From Prosopocoilus inquinatus (taxonomy: Eukaryota; Arthropoda; Insecta; Coleoptera; Lucanidae), in assembly GCA_036172665.1 (NCBI GenBank), contig CM069875.1, positions 11,736,001 through 11,800,000 on the forward strand: a stretch of 64,000 bases of DNA, in the 5' to 3' direction. Every line of letters begins with the position of its first letter. The first letter of the stretch is position 1. A model generated the notes under the pieces. It had not been told where the DNA came from, made no database searches, and was given only the letters and a program-made list of their open reading frames with translations. Below are positions 41,838-54,468 of the stretch, in pieces. The translations under genes and the position numbers were made by a program.

Positions 41838-42316
41838 GACACGTATTTATAAGGGACCTTTGTAGATTACTTTCGGTTAATACATTTACATTGAAGTCTC
41901 GGCATAAACATATTTTTTTATTCTTTTCTTATTGTAAATATCACCAAGATGGTGGTATAGCTGTTCTATAAAAGTTTCGTCATTTGATAGTGTTAAAAAA
42001 AACACAATAGTAATTAATATACTAATATACTAATAATTAAGTCAACCGTCGTACATTTAAAAATTTTATCACTATTTATGACACTTATCCCATCGATTAC
42101 CTTTAGCTCCTTCTTTACCATTATGCAAACACCTCCACAGACAAATGTAGTTCGACAATAACTACTGGCTAATTTGTATCCGTTTATGGTAAGTGATTTT
42201 ATTTCGAGCATATTCAACCAATGTTCGGTCACACAAATTACATCGGTAGCATGTTCCTTCGCAAGTACCTCAAGTTCTATTTGTTTCTTCGATATACCTT
42301 GGATGTTAATGTGCAT
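41838..42316 (-). pseudogene. LINE family C ORF2, endonuclease N-terminus
   Basis: It starts HINIQGISKKQIELEVLAKE, then VICVTEHWL (catalytic Glu) and GGVCIMVKKEL in a 100-residue frame. Further on, in another frame, comes CRDFNVNVLTESN, the GDFN block with G changed to R, followed by LHQIVHEPTR. It is an AP-type endonuclease of a jockey-superfamily LINE, with at least two frameshifts. Confidence 0.8.
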
Positions 42317-42473
42317 TATTTTAAGCTGTTTTTCTTGTTTGCCAATCGTGTACTGTAATGCTATTCTTTTTCCTTATCTAATCTATTTTGTTGGATGTCT
42401 CTTATACGAATGTAACATGGACATTCTTTATCCCATACAAAATGTTCACTATTTAGACTAAGGTTCAGTTATA

Positions 42474-43526
42474 TATTAGCGTCTTCACAGTTAATACACT
42501 TCTGTATTTCGCTTTCACATACGTCGGCTTTATGCTTTCCAGCACATATAGCGCACGTGACTTCACTTCTACAATTAGTAGCGATGTGCCGTATTTCTGG
42601 CAATTGAAACATCGTGTTATTTGAAAACGTGTTTCTATTTTACAACTATTCCATCCAATAAATATTCTATCATGAGACAGCAACATTTGTTGTGTTCTGT
42701 TATCACATTCAATGATCATATTGAACTTAATTCTATAAGGTTTAGTTTTGTGGATTATCTTCATGTGTTCTGGGTTACTATCTATCTATTTTGTTCAATT
42801 ATTTTCGTCAAAAGGTTTTCTTCATTTTATTCCGTGTGTATCCCAAATATTTTTATTCTCGGTTTTATCTTTTTAGGATCCTCGATTTTGTATTTTTCAT
42901 TTAGTTTTAATTTCATATTTTCTTTTATTGTCGATGCAGAGTTAAGGCTATCCCTCATCGCATTTCAGAATAATACCACCTCCTCCAGTTCTTTTGCCAA
43001 AATTTACTCCGATTTGTAAGGCCGATGGTTCTATCTTATCTTTTATGTCATTTTTGATGTTGGTTATTGTATTTTTCTCTACTGGTTTAATAACGACAAT
43101 ATTTACTGTTTTTCCTGAAAGAACACTGCTGTACGATCTTTTATTGTCTTCAGTTGTTTTTTCAATATTTTTATTATGCCCTTGCGAAATTGCTTTTAAT
43201 TCTATTATTTCCTTTTTCAGTTCAGAATTCTCCGTAACAAGTTTATTAATTAGATCATACATTTTTTCAATTTTTACTTCAATCGAGATCAATTTATCCA
43301 CCACAGTTTCATCTGGTTGTTTCATTGTGGTTTGATTCTTTATTTTTTCAGTTGAAGAACAACATTCAGTTCGATTATCTTTGATTTTATAACCCAGTAT
43401 TTGGGCACAACTTTTAAGAAAACTAGAATTACATTTCGTACATTTTACCGTACTCGCTTCAACAACTACATTATTCTTACACTTCTTGCAAATTTTACCT
43501 TTTTCCTTAGTATCTTTAGCACTCAT
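42474..43526 (-). pseudogene. LINE family C ORF1: PHD-like finger, coiled coil, CCHC knuckles
   Basis: The first frame (43526-42948, 192 residues) opens with ICKKCKNNVVVEASTVKCTK and more Cys/His, a PHD-like zinc finger as in CR1-type ORF1 proteins. A coiled coil follows at about residues 75-125, then an RRM-like segment. After a shift the sequence passes NSASTIKENMKLKLNEKYKI and, near 42640-42480, RCFNCQKYG then HIATNCRSEVTCAICAGKH and KADVCESEIQKCINC, two CCHC knuckles and part of a third, split by a one-base frameshift. The protein would bind LINE RNA. Confidence 0.78.
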
Positions 43527-44084
43527 TTGTAAATTAATCTCAACAATATATTTAAGTGCGGTAAGTATTTTTATTCCAAGAGTATTTTCCTTTTTTTGGA
43601 GTGTCGTATAAAAACTTGGTCCGGCTGGTAATATTTCGACGGGGGAAAAGCGTAAAGCCTATCGCCCGAGTCGACCTCTCGGAGGCGATGAAGCTTATCT
43701 CTTATCGTTGCAGGCTAAACTCCTATCTGCATTTACCAACCCTAATTTTAAAAATTTGCGCCAGAACAATTTTACTATGTTACCTTAGCACCTTGATATC
43801 TCGTAGTTACAAAATTCGCATTAAAATTTGCTGATAAAAGCCCGAAAATTGGTGTTTAATTGCAGAGCCATTAAACATGCGTGTGCACGCACTCATCACC
43901 CACTCAACAATGAATTGTTGATTTGGCTTGTAGTAATTTCAGTTAACAATTCACGGCCATCTCATATTCTGCCTACTTAATTAACTAAACAAGTAAACTA
44001 AATAAGAAAAAATCTCCTCATTTAGGCAGCTGTAAAAGAATATTTATCGGGTTTTTGTGAAAGTAAGTCATTCCCAGGGGTGGA
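43527..44084. other. LINE family C 5' region and spacer
   Basis: A GC-richer patch (about 43610-43700, with GTCGACCTCTCGGAGG) is a plausible 5' untranslated region or internal promoter of the minus-strand LINE. No coding sequence recognised. Confidence 0.35.
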
Positions 44085-44580
44085 TTAAAGTTTTTGGAAG
44101 GCATTTAAATGTCTATTAGGTATCAGTGAAAAATATTTCTCTTAAAAAGTACATTGCATCAATATTTGGTAAAAATATTTCTTTTCGCTAAATAACTCGC
44201 TAAATAACTCTATATCCGAAAAAGTAACTAATCCTCTTTATTATTTTTTCCAATTATAAATATTTGAAGTTTTCATCCCAAAATGCTGAAACTCTGAAAT
44301 TAATTTTATGTACGTCAAATTTTAAGAACATTCCAAAAATTGAAAAATTCAATTTTTTGGGAAATTAAAGAAAAGCTATTTTCTGGCCTTGATATTACGC
44401 AATAAGTTGAAAGTAATCCAGGGTCAGCTGGGTAAAGAAATCTCATTTAAATCTTGATTAGTTTCCGAGTAATAGCAATTTTACGATTTTGATCATTTAT
44501 ATCTAATAGGGGCTAAATAGGTTTTCAGATAAGAAGAAATTATTGCCGTCAAAAGTTTTTTTTTTTTTGAAAAATCAAAA
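44085..44580 (-). repeat. Unclassified interspersed repeat U, copy 4 (inverted)
   Basis: On the minus strand it matches 38210-38660, including GCAATAATTTCTTCTTATCT and GGCCAGAAAATAGC. It ends directly before a Penelope-like fragment. Confidence 0.6.
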
Positions 44581-44599
44581 ATTAAGATTTTTTCTATTT

Positions 44600-44824
44600 G
44601 ATGTCGACAAAAAAAATAATCAAAATCATTCAATGCTGTTAGGACTTCCGTTAGTAAGTAATCGTTTTTTTGATAATACCGACATGTTATATTGTGAATC
44701 TAATGTTTTCAAAAGACGTTTCATAGAAATGTCATCGAATTCTATTAATAAATGTATTGATTTTGTTAATTTAAATGAAATATTTTGTACTTTTTTAGAT
44801 TCACTAAATAAATATGTATATTAA
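44600..44824 (+). pseudogene. Penelope-like element C-terminal fragment
   Basis: FFDNTDMLYCESNVFKRRFI, then EMSSNSINKCIDFVNLNEIF up to the stop at 44822. This is the block after the GIY-YIG domain in PLEs (DFxNxKIL...ExxxxKRxFxEM...NxxxxxxDxxxLN). It matches the minus-strand fragment at 62855-63300 more closely than the copy at 2 kb. The nuclease core itself is missing. Confidence 0.7.
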
Positions 44825-45244
44825 AAAATAATTTAGATCTTGTTAACTTTACGTTTCTCCGGACAACTCGTTATTTTTATTTTTAAAAAATCATTCTATT
44901 CGTTTCTCTTGACAACTTTTTATTTTTTTCGGCCTCCGTCTAAAATTGCTGATTTCCCATTCGTTCAAATTGTCCTGAAAACAGTTGTTTGCATGCCAAG
45001 GCAGAAAAATAAAAACAGGGATTTTGCATGAACGATTTTTAGATTAATAGCGCTGAGTAACATTGAAATGTCAAATTAAACCTCACAAATTGAAGAAAAA
45101 TTATTATTTCAGTGTTTTTAAGCTATTCTACGGCTAAAATTTTCTAATTTTGTAAATCAATTCATGTAATTTAGCGTTTACCGCTAACATAAGAAAGTTA
45201 AATTTCCTAACCGACGCTATTTTGACAATAATTGTTTTAATTTA

Positions 45245-45440
45245 AAAACTTTGTCGTCCGGAAAAATTTTGTGTATCACGCGTCCAGAACACTTTTCCGA
45301 GTATGAGCACGGTTTGTGTCGCCGAGGCGAAACCGAGGCCGCACAAGTGCGAGTTTCTGGCCTAGTGATACAAATAACTATTTCACTCCTCACGAAGTTA
45401 TCAAACGATAGTGAAACACAGTGTCTTTCTTCGAAACAGT
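45245..45440. repeat. GC-rich hairpin element
   Basis: GTATCAC (about 45281) and GTGATAC (about 45365) close an imperfect stem whose centre holds GTCGCCGAGGCGAAACCGAG. It is GC-rich against an AT-rich background. The antisense frame at 45217-45573 reads across it with no known domain and is judged a by-product. Confidence 0.5.
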
Positions 45441-46182
45441 GCTTTACATCTTTTATGTAGCAATTTATGGTACTATGCAGCCGGAAGCTCAAACTGGTAG
45501 TAATAATAATAATAATACATAATATATAATAATGTAATTTATTGCAATCCATTTGACCAAATATATTGTTCACGTTAACATTGCACCTTTGATTTTGATT
45601 TGTTTTGAAAATTAAGTCTCCCTTGAAATAAACAGTTTAGAAAAAAGCTCATATAAATAAACAGGAAGGTCATCGAACAGCGTTTTCTTAAAGTACCATG
45701 CCATCAACGGAATTTATAATTAGAGCAGGCCGTGATATTTTCCAAAAAGTTGGCAACACGGGCTTACAGGCTTGAAATTCAAAATGTTGAGTATCAGAAT
45801 TGTGCCATTTATTTTTTAAAATGATTGATAATAAACGGAGTTGTTTGTGGAACCCCTCCCCCCTCCTCCCTAATATTCTAAAAAAGAGTTTGCATACAAA
45901 ATAAAATAACAAAATAGAGATTTTATAAAGCACGAGTATAACCTCAAATATGACAACTGTCAACTTATTATTTATTTCTAGTTGTATCCAGTAGCACCAA
46001 TCACAGTCTCCTCTAATTATGAATTCCATTGATCACCCGGTATTATTCTAATTAAGCACACGTTACAAGAAGAATCAGCGTTTCTTGCAAGTCTCACACA
46101 CATTAAAAATAACACATTAAAAAGTAATACATACAGATACTTTAAGTAATTTACAATGAAGCATCTTAAAATGAAAAAGTGA

Positions 46183-46300
46183 AAGTGAAAATAAAAGTTT
46201 GTACGCGAGACGCTTTGCAATTAATCTTTACTAGGCTCACAAACTTCCAGCTCGCCCGTAAAAATTAATTTACAAAGCGTGACACGTAAATAACTATTCC
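46183..46300 (+). repeat. Repeat V, copy 2
   Basis: Related to 37131-37245 (ACGCTTTGCAATTAATCTTTACT shared in shorter blocks). No function seen. Confidence 0.6.
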
Positions 46301-46739
46301 TAATCCCGAAGTTCCAGGTTTACGGTTATCTGCTTTTAAACGTCCTTCAGTTTTATGTGATAGTTTACCCATTATGAAGGTGCTTTCCAGAATTGTTCTC
46401 CGAATTTTGTTTATTTTAATAACTTTGCAACTGGTGTAAGATAGTTATATTAAAATATTTTATCCGTAGATTATGAGACAACCAGTATATTTAAAATTTA
46501 TTGCAGTCAGTTAAAACTGCAAAATATTTCAGTTTTTACAGGGATGTTTCAGAGTAAAACTCTTTAAACGATATTTAAAAATATTCATTGAACCTGAATC
46601 CTTAATGAAACCTGGCAATCGATCATATATACTGATGCTGGCGATCTTTCAAAGAATGCGGTGTTGTGACGCATTATCCTTAATTCTACACGTTGACATT
46701 TTTTGTAAAAAGCTCTTCGTTCTTGCGGGTAAACATTGC

Positions 46740-47090
46740 ATTATACAGACTATTTAAAAGTAACTCAGCACTATTGCTAACTTTTTTATTACAAAAGTTA
46801 CAGATACGGTTAAATTGGCAAATTAGTAGCACTTTTTGCCCTGATTGCAAAGATGCATTCAAAAAAAACAATTTAATATCGCGTTTCCGAAATAAAGGAA
46901 AAAAAGCACTTTCTTTATAAATGGAACACGTTGTATATTATTTGACCGATCGATAAAGAGTAAAATGCTGAATTAAAATTGTTCTTTATCATTTTATAGA
47001 AAATTAATAAATAAAGAAGATATTTAGATTTTTTAAAAATTCATTAAGATGGCTGAATTTCAAGGACAAAACATTTGACAGTTGTATTAT
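46740..47090 (+). repeat. Left arm of a long inverted-repeat element
   Basis: Complement of 49490-49775: AACTCAGCACTATTGCTAAC here against GTTAACAATAGTGCCGAGTT there, and TTAAAATTGTTCTTTATCAT against its complement. The arms enclose 2.4 kb that includes a Tc1-like transposase. Confidence 0.7.
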
Positions 47091-47948
47091 TTCTGATGTT
47101 TCTAGTTTACATTTTATAAAAATGTTATTTTTACGCATCTATAAAAAATATGATATGTTAGAATGTTATTTCCCGTACTAAAAAATATGAATTATAATTA
47201 AGGCCTCAAATCTGAAGGTCCAAACTCAGAGGCGTTGTATTCCGCGCGCGGCGGGGCTCGATTTCTGGCTTCATTTCTGATAGGCACGGGAATTCTACGA
47301 TCGAATTCTGCGTCTCATTAATTTTGATTTTGACGATTCGACATTTATTTGATTGCTCAGTCTCTCCGGAAATATTGAAGAGTTCAAAATTTACTTAGAG
47401 AAAGCGTCTTTCACGACCTGTTATGTTGAGAGATTGTTTTCTCACTTTAAAAGACAAGACACACAGCAAATCGAAACGAACGAACGAACGAAAACTTGGA
47501 ACGTTATTTAATAATTAATTTTAATAACAATTAATAGCTAAGAAATGTTAGTATTTTCTTCCCTATTCGAATTTCGAATACCTGAGAATACTCAACAACG
47601 CGCGTCTCTGTTAAACCGGGCAATCGAACGATTCATATCTGCGCTACACCGGGGGTGTTACGATACGTAACCGGCATCTGGGAAATTGGACGGCCTATTT
47701 TGCTCGACGCTTTAATTATAATACACTTTGCAGCAAAATCAAAAGATACTTTTAAGATTTTTTGTATTTCAGTAATAATTTTTAAAACAATTCTTGCAAA
47801 ATCATGAGCTACCGTTCTCTTAACATAAAATTTTAAGAAAGTTTTGCCTAAATCAAAAGATATCGCTAATAGTGATGAAAACATATGTTTGAGTCTGTAA
47901 TACGTAATAAATAAAAAAAACCTCAAAACGATATTCAATTTACGAAAC
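47091..47948. other. Spacer between arm and Tc1-like relic
   Basis: A GC-rich patch (TTCCGCGCGCGGCGGGGCTC, near 47240) is the only notable feature. No gene recognised. Confidence 0.4.
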
Positions 47949-48870
47949 GTGCAAGCAAATCGCCTAATAAATCGTTTGTCAAAAGTGGATATAGTTAAAT
48001 TGATGACTCTTCTTGAAAAAGTTTATTCGCAACAAGAAGTTGCTATAGAGCTTAACGTTGCACAATCTATTGTCAGTAGGGCTTGGAACTGTTACGAAGA
48101 AGCCGGCACCCACTGCAGAAGACCTGGTCAAGGCATAAAAAATAAAAGAACGACTGTAGAGGTTTGCTTAATGTGGATTATTGTAAAATGGTGAAGGTTT
48201 TACACGGATAAAAGGATAACGAGGACATATAGCTTACCACTGGAAAAGTTATAAATAATGATACTGTAAAAAAAAAGGTTTAAGACTCTAAATTTAAGTC
48301 CTTACAGGCCAGCAACAGGACCAGTTTTATCTGCAGAAGATAAAAGAGCTTGACTAGCATTTGGTTATATGTATGCAAGTTGGACAAATGATGACTGGCG
48401 CTAAGATTTATTCAACGACGAATTCAAATTTTGTCTAAAGTCGAATGATGTAGAGTATGGAGAATATCCGGAAAAAGATTCGCACAATGTTGAATGTAGA
48501 AAATCGATCAATTTGGTGGTGGATCAGTTATAGTATGGGGTAGGATTACTTTAGAATATCACACCTACATGATTACCTATTATGAACAAGGGCACAATAA
48601 ATGCAGCCTGATATCTAAACGACATTATCATTCCCGTTGCAGAATCTTTTGCTGCGGTGTATGGGCCCCAATTCATTTTATTGCATGATAATGCTCGTCC
48701 ACCCATAGTCAAAAATGAGATTACTGGCGTCAATCGAATCTTTGGCGCATCAAAGCAGGAAAAATCGCTAACTTCCACGCCCTCCTCAAACCCGTAAAGA
48801 CCTCTTAAGAAATTTTTAAGCAGCTTGGATGGAGATCATTCCAGAAGAAGTCTAACTTGATATTAAGCTT
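47949..48870 (+). pseudogene. Tc1-like transposase, degenerate
   Basis: The N-terminal frame (47949-48194) has a helix-turn-helix: LSKVDIVKLMTLLEKVYSQQ then EVAIELNVAQSIVSRAW. Later, with stops, come YRPATGPVLSAEDKRA, DDWR and LFNDEFKFCLKSND (first catalytic Asp), then FILLHDNARPPIVKNEIT (second Asp), and an unreadable NPIE region. This is the order of Tc1/mariner DD34E enzymes. At least five stops are present. It is enclosed by long inverted arms, which may be its own ends or an older host element. Confidence 0.75.
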
Positions 48871-49489
48871 GTATTGAAAAAAATAAATGTTTAACTTTGT
48901 TTTCAATTTTGCTTTTAGTTTTATTGCTAAACTGTATCTAATTATGTTAAAATAAATTGCTTTGTTAACCTTATTATTCTTGCTAATAATAATATAAATA
49001 GGAATAGTTATCGATTGTCTGGGAATTATTACTATTTGTTAATTATACCCTACTTTTGCTGCGAAGTTTACATTATTCCAAGAACGAAATCTACTACTTC
49101 CTGTGTAGGAAGTTGAGGTTCAATGTAAAAACTTTTGAGAAAACTAATATAAAGAAACATTTTCATACTTGAATAATTATTGTTGAACCGAAAACCATAG
49201 GAATTTGCGTTAATTTTGGCTCTTTCAACAATAATAGACTCAATTGATAAAGAAACCAAAACTGTCGTTTTGGCATATTTCGAAGTCCGTTGTGAAAATT
49301 CGACAAAAGACTTAATGAGAAGTAGCAGTTTATGTTTAAAAAATCTTTAATCGAATGAAGTTAAGTTACGTTATCCGCGGTCTTGTTACTCAAAACATGC
49401 ATCTTATGAAAATTCTTGTTATTAAAAGATTTTTTACAATACTGAGACAGGAACACCTTTTACTATAAACAAATAAACCAAAATTAATG
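48871..49489. other. Spacer inside the long inverted-repeat element
   Basis: No gene supported. Confidence 0.35.
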
Positions 49490-49775
49490 TTTTCACGTAC
49501 ATTCACGGTTTTCAAATATTTTGTTCTTGAAACAGAGCCATCTTAATGAATTTGTAAAAAATCAAAATATCTTCTTTAATTATTTTATTAATTTCCGATA
49601 AAATGATAAAGAACAATTTTAATTTAGTTTAATATTATTCTCTATCGATTAGAAAAAAGTATTCTTTTCCCTTTATTTCGTAAACGCGATGTTCAATTGG
49701 TTTCTTTTGCATCTGTAACTTTAATAATAAAAAAGTTAACAATAGTGCCGAGTTATTTTTGAACAGGGTGTATGT
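49490..49775 (-). repeat. Right arm of the long inverted-repeat element
   Basis: Complement of 46740-47090; ends with AACAGGGTGTATGTATCC, a CAGGGTG-type end common among insect DNA elements. Confidence 0.7.
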
Positions 49776-52030
49776 ATCCATTTCTTTAGTTGTATTTTTA
49801 CGAAGTAACTTAAATTAGAAAAGTTTTAGGACCTTTCCTCCTCGATTTTTGATACTTTCGAAAAAATAAATGACGAACAGGTTTTCGAGGTTTTCAATTG
49901 TTTTCAACTTTTTTTTAATGGCACGTTAGATTTTTTACCATCGCATCGCATTCAGGATGTCAAATTTATTATGCCTCTAAAATATCATCTCCCAAAGCGT
50001 ACTATTTTATAAATGATTTAGTAACTTTTTCTAAAAGATGGAAATGGCTAATTTTTCTTTTATCATACCTTGCACAAAATATTTTTAGAATTCCGGGTAC
50101 TCTTAACTACTTAAATTTAAAAAGTTGAGAGCAATTTCCGGTACAAGCAGAGGTGTCCGAAAGATGAAAATATTATATTTTAATAGATCATGATCGCTAA
50201 CTAAAAACCTGAAAATATGAAATAGAAATTCAAATGGGATGTCTGTATACTTTTAATAAATGAGTTGCTAGAATCTCCTTGTATTTACATAAAAATGTTA
50301 TTTTCTGAAACTATATTTTAGTAACTTAACATTTTGTTTTGAAACAAAAGCATAAGTGTGTTTATCGTCGTATTTAGATTTCATTTTGCAGCGAATTTAA
50401 TATAAAATTACTTTCTTTAAGATATTTCAGGAACGAATCTTCATCCATTCATATGCAGGGTGCTGCATTTTGAAACGCCAGTAGAAAATCCCATGTTCAT
50501 TTAAAAGTGTTCGAATATTGGCTTCCCTAATTATTTTACGGCAAAATTTCATTTAGGTTTTTTAAAGTGCTTTTGAGCAATGAAAGTGAAAACTGGACAA
50601 ATAATTAATAAATCTAATCGTTAAAAAAATTGATTGATTCCAGTAATTTATTTTAACATTTACTGATCAAGGTCGTGCTGATAGTTTGGTATAAATTGAA
50701 GTCCGTTACTGATCTTTTTTAAATATCTCGAGCGAATGAAAAATTGTCAAACATCACAGACAGATTCATCTTGAAGATAAAAATATTTTCTTGCACTTTT
50801 TAAAGACCGCAAAATAGAGAAATTAATGTAATCGTTTTTGAATTATAATTTACGAATTCTTATGATGGGCCTTTAATTAATTGTAACCCTGTATACTTAG
50901 AGTCTCACTAATTCCTAGAAATGTGGCTAATAATAAAATGTTTTAAACGATACTTAATAAAGTAAAATGAAAAATGGAGTATGAAGAAAATTTGGAAAAA
51001 TGTTCGTACACATATCCAAGAACCTAACAACATATAAAATACTCAAACTACTGCGATTTTTTATGATCAAATCTAAGTTTAATTATTATTTATAATTAAG
51101 AAATAAATATTTATAGATCATTCTCACATAATTTAAAACCTGATATTACATAATACAGAAATCACGGCCATGAAAATGCAGGGTTCCCCTACTCCCATTT
51201 CCATGCAACCTTCTCGGGTATCGTTGACCGCTGCAGAAGGTTACAATACTACAAATTATCAAAAAAGTAAAATAAAAAATGAAAAAACAAATCGAACTGA
51301 ATATTTTTACTGAGCTTGGCGATAGACAACAATAAAGAACCGCCTACAAAAATAATGTCTCACTTTACATACATTAATGTCTCTTTGTCCTTGTCACTCC
51401 AATTAAGTTTCAATTGGGTAATAAAGGACAAGAACAATTGAGGGTACAATTTTCAGTCGACAGCGCACTTTAGACGTTAGAAAGTCCAGTACAGGTGAAA
51501 CCGCGCGCGATCAAATGTGACCGTGACAGAGAATTTTTTTAAATATTTTTTTTTATTGGACTCAACACGTCGCAAGCGACAGAGCAAACCAATTTACCTG
51601 TAAGTTGAGTATTTTATCGTACGTATGTAGAAAGAACATGATTATATTCAAGCATTAATTTCAATAATTAATCGCGTAAAATCCAACCTATCTGTTTGTT
51701 TTGATGGTGGCGTAGGTATTAAATTTCATTCTCATTACGCAAACAGGTTTATATAGTTGCATGCAAGACCTGAATTGACGGTTTTAACAAACGCTTCCTT
51801 ATTAGGTCCGTCATTATTTACGAAGCAAACACCGGGAGAATTTGAGCTCGTAAATTTTACAACAATTTGCTCACTATTGGGGTCAGAATTATTAAATAAT
51901 GTTACTCATCACGTGACATATGCACAAGGAAACGTACTATTTTAGTGGAAAGTGAAATTAGCGAATTATAAGTGAAACTAAGGGTTTGTGGACAAAAAAA
52001 TCGCACATTTTGTTTAAAATGCTTAAGTAC
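49776..52030. other. AT-rich stretch with nothing recognised
   Basis: No coding family, structural RNA or repeat pair was supported. The frame at 51757-51945 (62 residues) has no known motif. Confidence 0.4.
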
Positions 52031-52387
52031 ATAAGTGAGGTTAAATTGCTTATTTAAAAACTCCTTTAAATATTATATCCGAAAACGATCATTTAAGTTA
52101 AAGGACCTTTTTGCTGCTTTTAAAGCTGCCTTTAGTATTATGGAACAACATTTCTGTTTAAAGACGACTTTAAATTTAAATGGAGTTTTAAAATTGATTA
52201 TGAAACCGGGCCTTATTAATGGGCTGTTAAAATTTAGAAGTCCTTTAAAACTTAAAATATAGTTCCATAATTGGTTATTACCGTAGAAACAAAATTTAGC
52301 ACCCCTTTAGATTTAGCGGTTTTGATACAGAATAGACTCCTTAATGAACTTGTAAAACATTTGAAAAACGTAACCACCTATAAGTTA

Positions 52388-52702
52388 TTAGATTTTAGCA
52401 ACAGAGTCTGCACCACATCGGCTGGCTTGGCGAATTTTTGTCTTCACACGCTTCATCCTATCTGAGTACACTTTTATTGGTATCTGCCGCAACTTCTGCT
52501 TTAGTCGAGACTCTAATCCTTCCAGTGTAGAGGCTTACCGGCCACCGAAATAAATTTCTCTTTTCAAATGTCTTCAGAACCTTTCAACAGGACTAAGTTG
52601 AGGAACAAACGGAACATTTCTTGATTTTATAACATAGTTAATTTGAAGTTCATCATAAGTCGCTATAACGTTCCTGGGGTTACTAGCAGTTTCTCTGTAT
52701 AT
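52388..52702 (-). pseudogene. Mariner-like transposase C-terminus
   Basis: The minus strand reads NPRNVIATYDELQINYVIKS, then NVPFVPQLSPVERF, a stop in place of W, RHLKREIYFGGR, and later LRQIPIKVYSDRMKRVKTKI to a stop at 52390-52388. The VPQxxPxExFW block is the third catalytic region (Glu) of mariner-related DDE transposases. Two in-frame stops are present, and everything upstream is missing. Confidence 0.65.
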
Positions 52703-52760
52703 TTCTATGCAGTTTTAGAAAGTTTAATTCCTTTCCAAGCTTACCATGCGCTGCATCAAT

Positions 52761-52980
52761 CAGGCTGAGTTGCTCAGTGTTCGATTAAACCAGTAATTTA
52801 TTAACTGATGGCCAAGCATTAAACCACAATTTTTTCTCATAGTTAAACCACATTTTACATCTTAATCCATAGTTAAACTACGTTTTACATCTTAATCACT
52901 GTCTGAGCAACCAGAAAAAAGAATAAAACTCTAATTAACGTTAAGCGTAGTTTAAACCTTCAGTAAGCAGCTCAGCCTTA
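52761..52980. mobile_element. Small MITE with internal tandem repeat
   Basis: Ends AGGCTGAGTTGCTCAGTG and AGGCTGAGCTGCTTACTG are inverted. Inside, a 30-bp unit (ATAGTTAAACCACATTTTAC, then ATCTTAATCC) is repeated at about 52840 and 52871. Non-coding; target duplication not resolved. Confidence 0.55.
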
Positions 52981-53077
52981 GAGTTTCTCTTTTCTTCTTG
53001 GACGTTCTCTTCGCTGGTGTTCTAGAATCAGGCCTTCTTGTAGTCGTAATTCCTGAGTCAATCCGTCGGCAAATATC

Positions 53078-53352
53078 GTACAGAGACGTAGCTCGACTTA
53101 TTAGGAGCAAATCCGCTTCAATTTGTCTATCCTACTGCAATGTCAGGTCAAAAAGCGATCATAGGATGTCGCTGTCTTATCTGTTCATCACTATTACATC
53201 GCATTTGCGAATAAATTGGACAAGTCGTTTTTGGTTTGCAGTGGGAATGTCGAGCTACGTTTCTGCTGATGAAACCTCAAGCAAGGCTGAAACAGCTGTA
53301 CAGAGGCTGCTCGAGGTTTTCACTGCAATCAAAAACGATTTGCAACAAAATT
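53078..53352 (+). mobile_element. Ribozyme repeat copy R6
   Basis: It begins with a scrap of ribozyme arm in the opposite strand (AGAGACGTAGCTCGAC), then runs TTATTAGGAGCAAATCC through the unit, a plus-strand hammerhead and the terminus GATTTGCAACAAAATTTTAT. No flanking duplication was identified. It is the only copy found with U at the variable core position (CUGAUGA). Confidence 0.8.
53250..53314 (+). ncRNA. Hammerhead ribozyme, type I, copy R6
   Basis: TCGAGC/GCTCGA and UUCUG/CAGAG form stem I; the core is CUGAUGA (53266-53272); stem II AACCU/AGGCU with loop CAAGCA has one A-C mismatch; GAAA is at 53289-53292; the self-complementary ACAGCUGU gives stem III; cleavage is expected after GUA at 53300. 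The inner stem has one U-G pair. Probably still able to fold. Confidence 0.8.
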
Positions 53353-53909
53353 TTATAAAAATATGCAAAAAAATCTTTTCTATGTACGTTCGTCTCTGAA
53401 ATATTTTCAAAAAACTGAAAATTCTCATTTTCGAACATTTTCGAATATCGAAAATCTCTGTGAACGCTATTAGTTGATATTTATACCACGTGAAGCAAAA
53501 TTAAAATCTGAATACGACCTTATGGTATACCTATGCTTTAGAACAAAGTTTTAAGTTACTGAAAAATACACTCACGGACAAAAATATTGCATATTTTTAT
53601 ATTGTTCATTTATTCTTCTGTTTGAGATGTATTATTCCATACACTTATTTCTTTAACTGATTTTTTTTAGTTAGTACATTGATATTTAATTTAAGGCTTT
53701 AGATTAATAAGGGGTATGTGGCAGAACAGTTGTTATATGCTTATATCAACTGAACCTACTGCCTTTTGATCCGCAAATTAAGTAATTTCTTTTAGTTAGA
53801 TATTGTACACTTCAATTCTATGTTACATTTGAATTTTCTTTTTTTTCTCTTTTGTATATCTTGCACTCGGACCAATAAAACTATTATTATTATTATTAGG
53901 TATATACAT
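53353..53909. other. AT-rich spacer
   Basis: CACTCACGGACAAAAATATTGCATA near 53571 resembles a Tc1-type inverted end, but no partner was found. Otherwise nothing recognised. Confidence 0.35.
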
Positions 53910-53912
53910 ACA

Positions 53913-54468
53913 CTATGAACGTTTAGAGTGGAACAATTCACGTAAATAATTGCTAGATCATCTGCAGCTAAAATCCTCGGACACGTAAACCTATTTTCAT
54001 TGGCGCGAATATGATTTTAAAGTTATCTTTTTTTCCACCCCCACACCTTTCCGCAATGACGTCATCGACATTTTTTTTAATAGCACGCCCCCAATTTTCT
54101 ACCAGATTTGGGTAGATTTGAGAATTTTGATTTCATCAATACGCATAATTTGACATTTGCATTGACGGTACCCGATATATTAATTACGAAAAAAAAACGA
54201 AAAATGGAAAATTTTCTACGATTTATTTGAAACAAATGAACCACTGATGTACAAACCAGCAAATAATAATTTGTTTCAACGCCTTAGTTGAAATAAATGA
54301 TAAAAAGTATCATCAAGTAAATTTCAAGTTCTTCCGTGGAACCTCCATTAATGACTAAAAAAATATTCGCGCTAATGAAAATAGCTTTACCTGTCCGAGG
54401 ATTTCGACCGCAGATGATCTGGTACTCATTTACATATATTAATTGTTCCACACTAAACGTTCACAGTG
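53913..54468. mobile_element. MITE with inverted arms of about 105 bp
   Basis: Ends CACTATGAACGTTTAGAGTG and CACTGTGAACGTTTAGTGTG are inverted. Shared inner blocks include AGATCATCTGC, ATCCTCGGACA and ATTTTCATTGGCGCGAATAT. The interior is non-coding. TA or ATA flanks suggest a Tc1/mariner-type MITE. Confidence 0.7.

Noticed and set aside
45217..45573. 118-residue minus-strand frame with a hydrophobic N-terminal segment
   Set aside because: Half of it reads through a GC-rich hairpin, and no domain is recognised; a secreted protein was considered but not supported.
52035..52262. 75-residue frame
   Set aside because: TTTAAA-rich low-complexity sequence with no motif; not supported as a gene.
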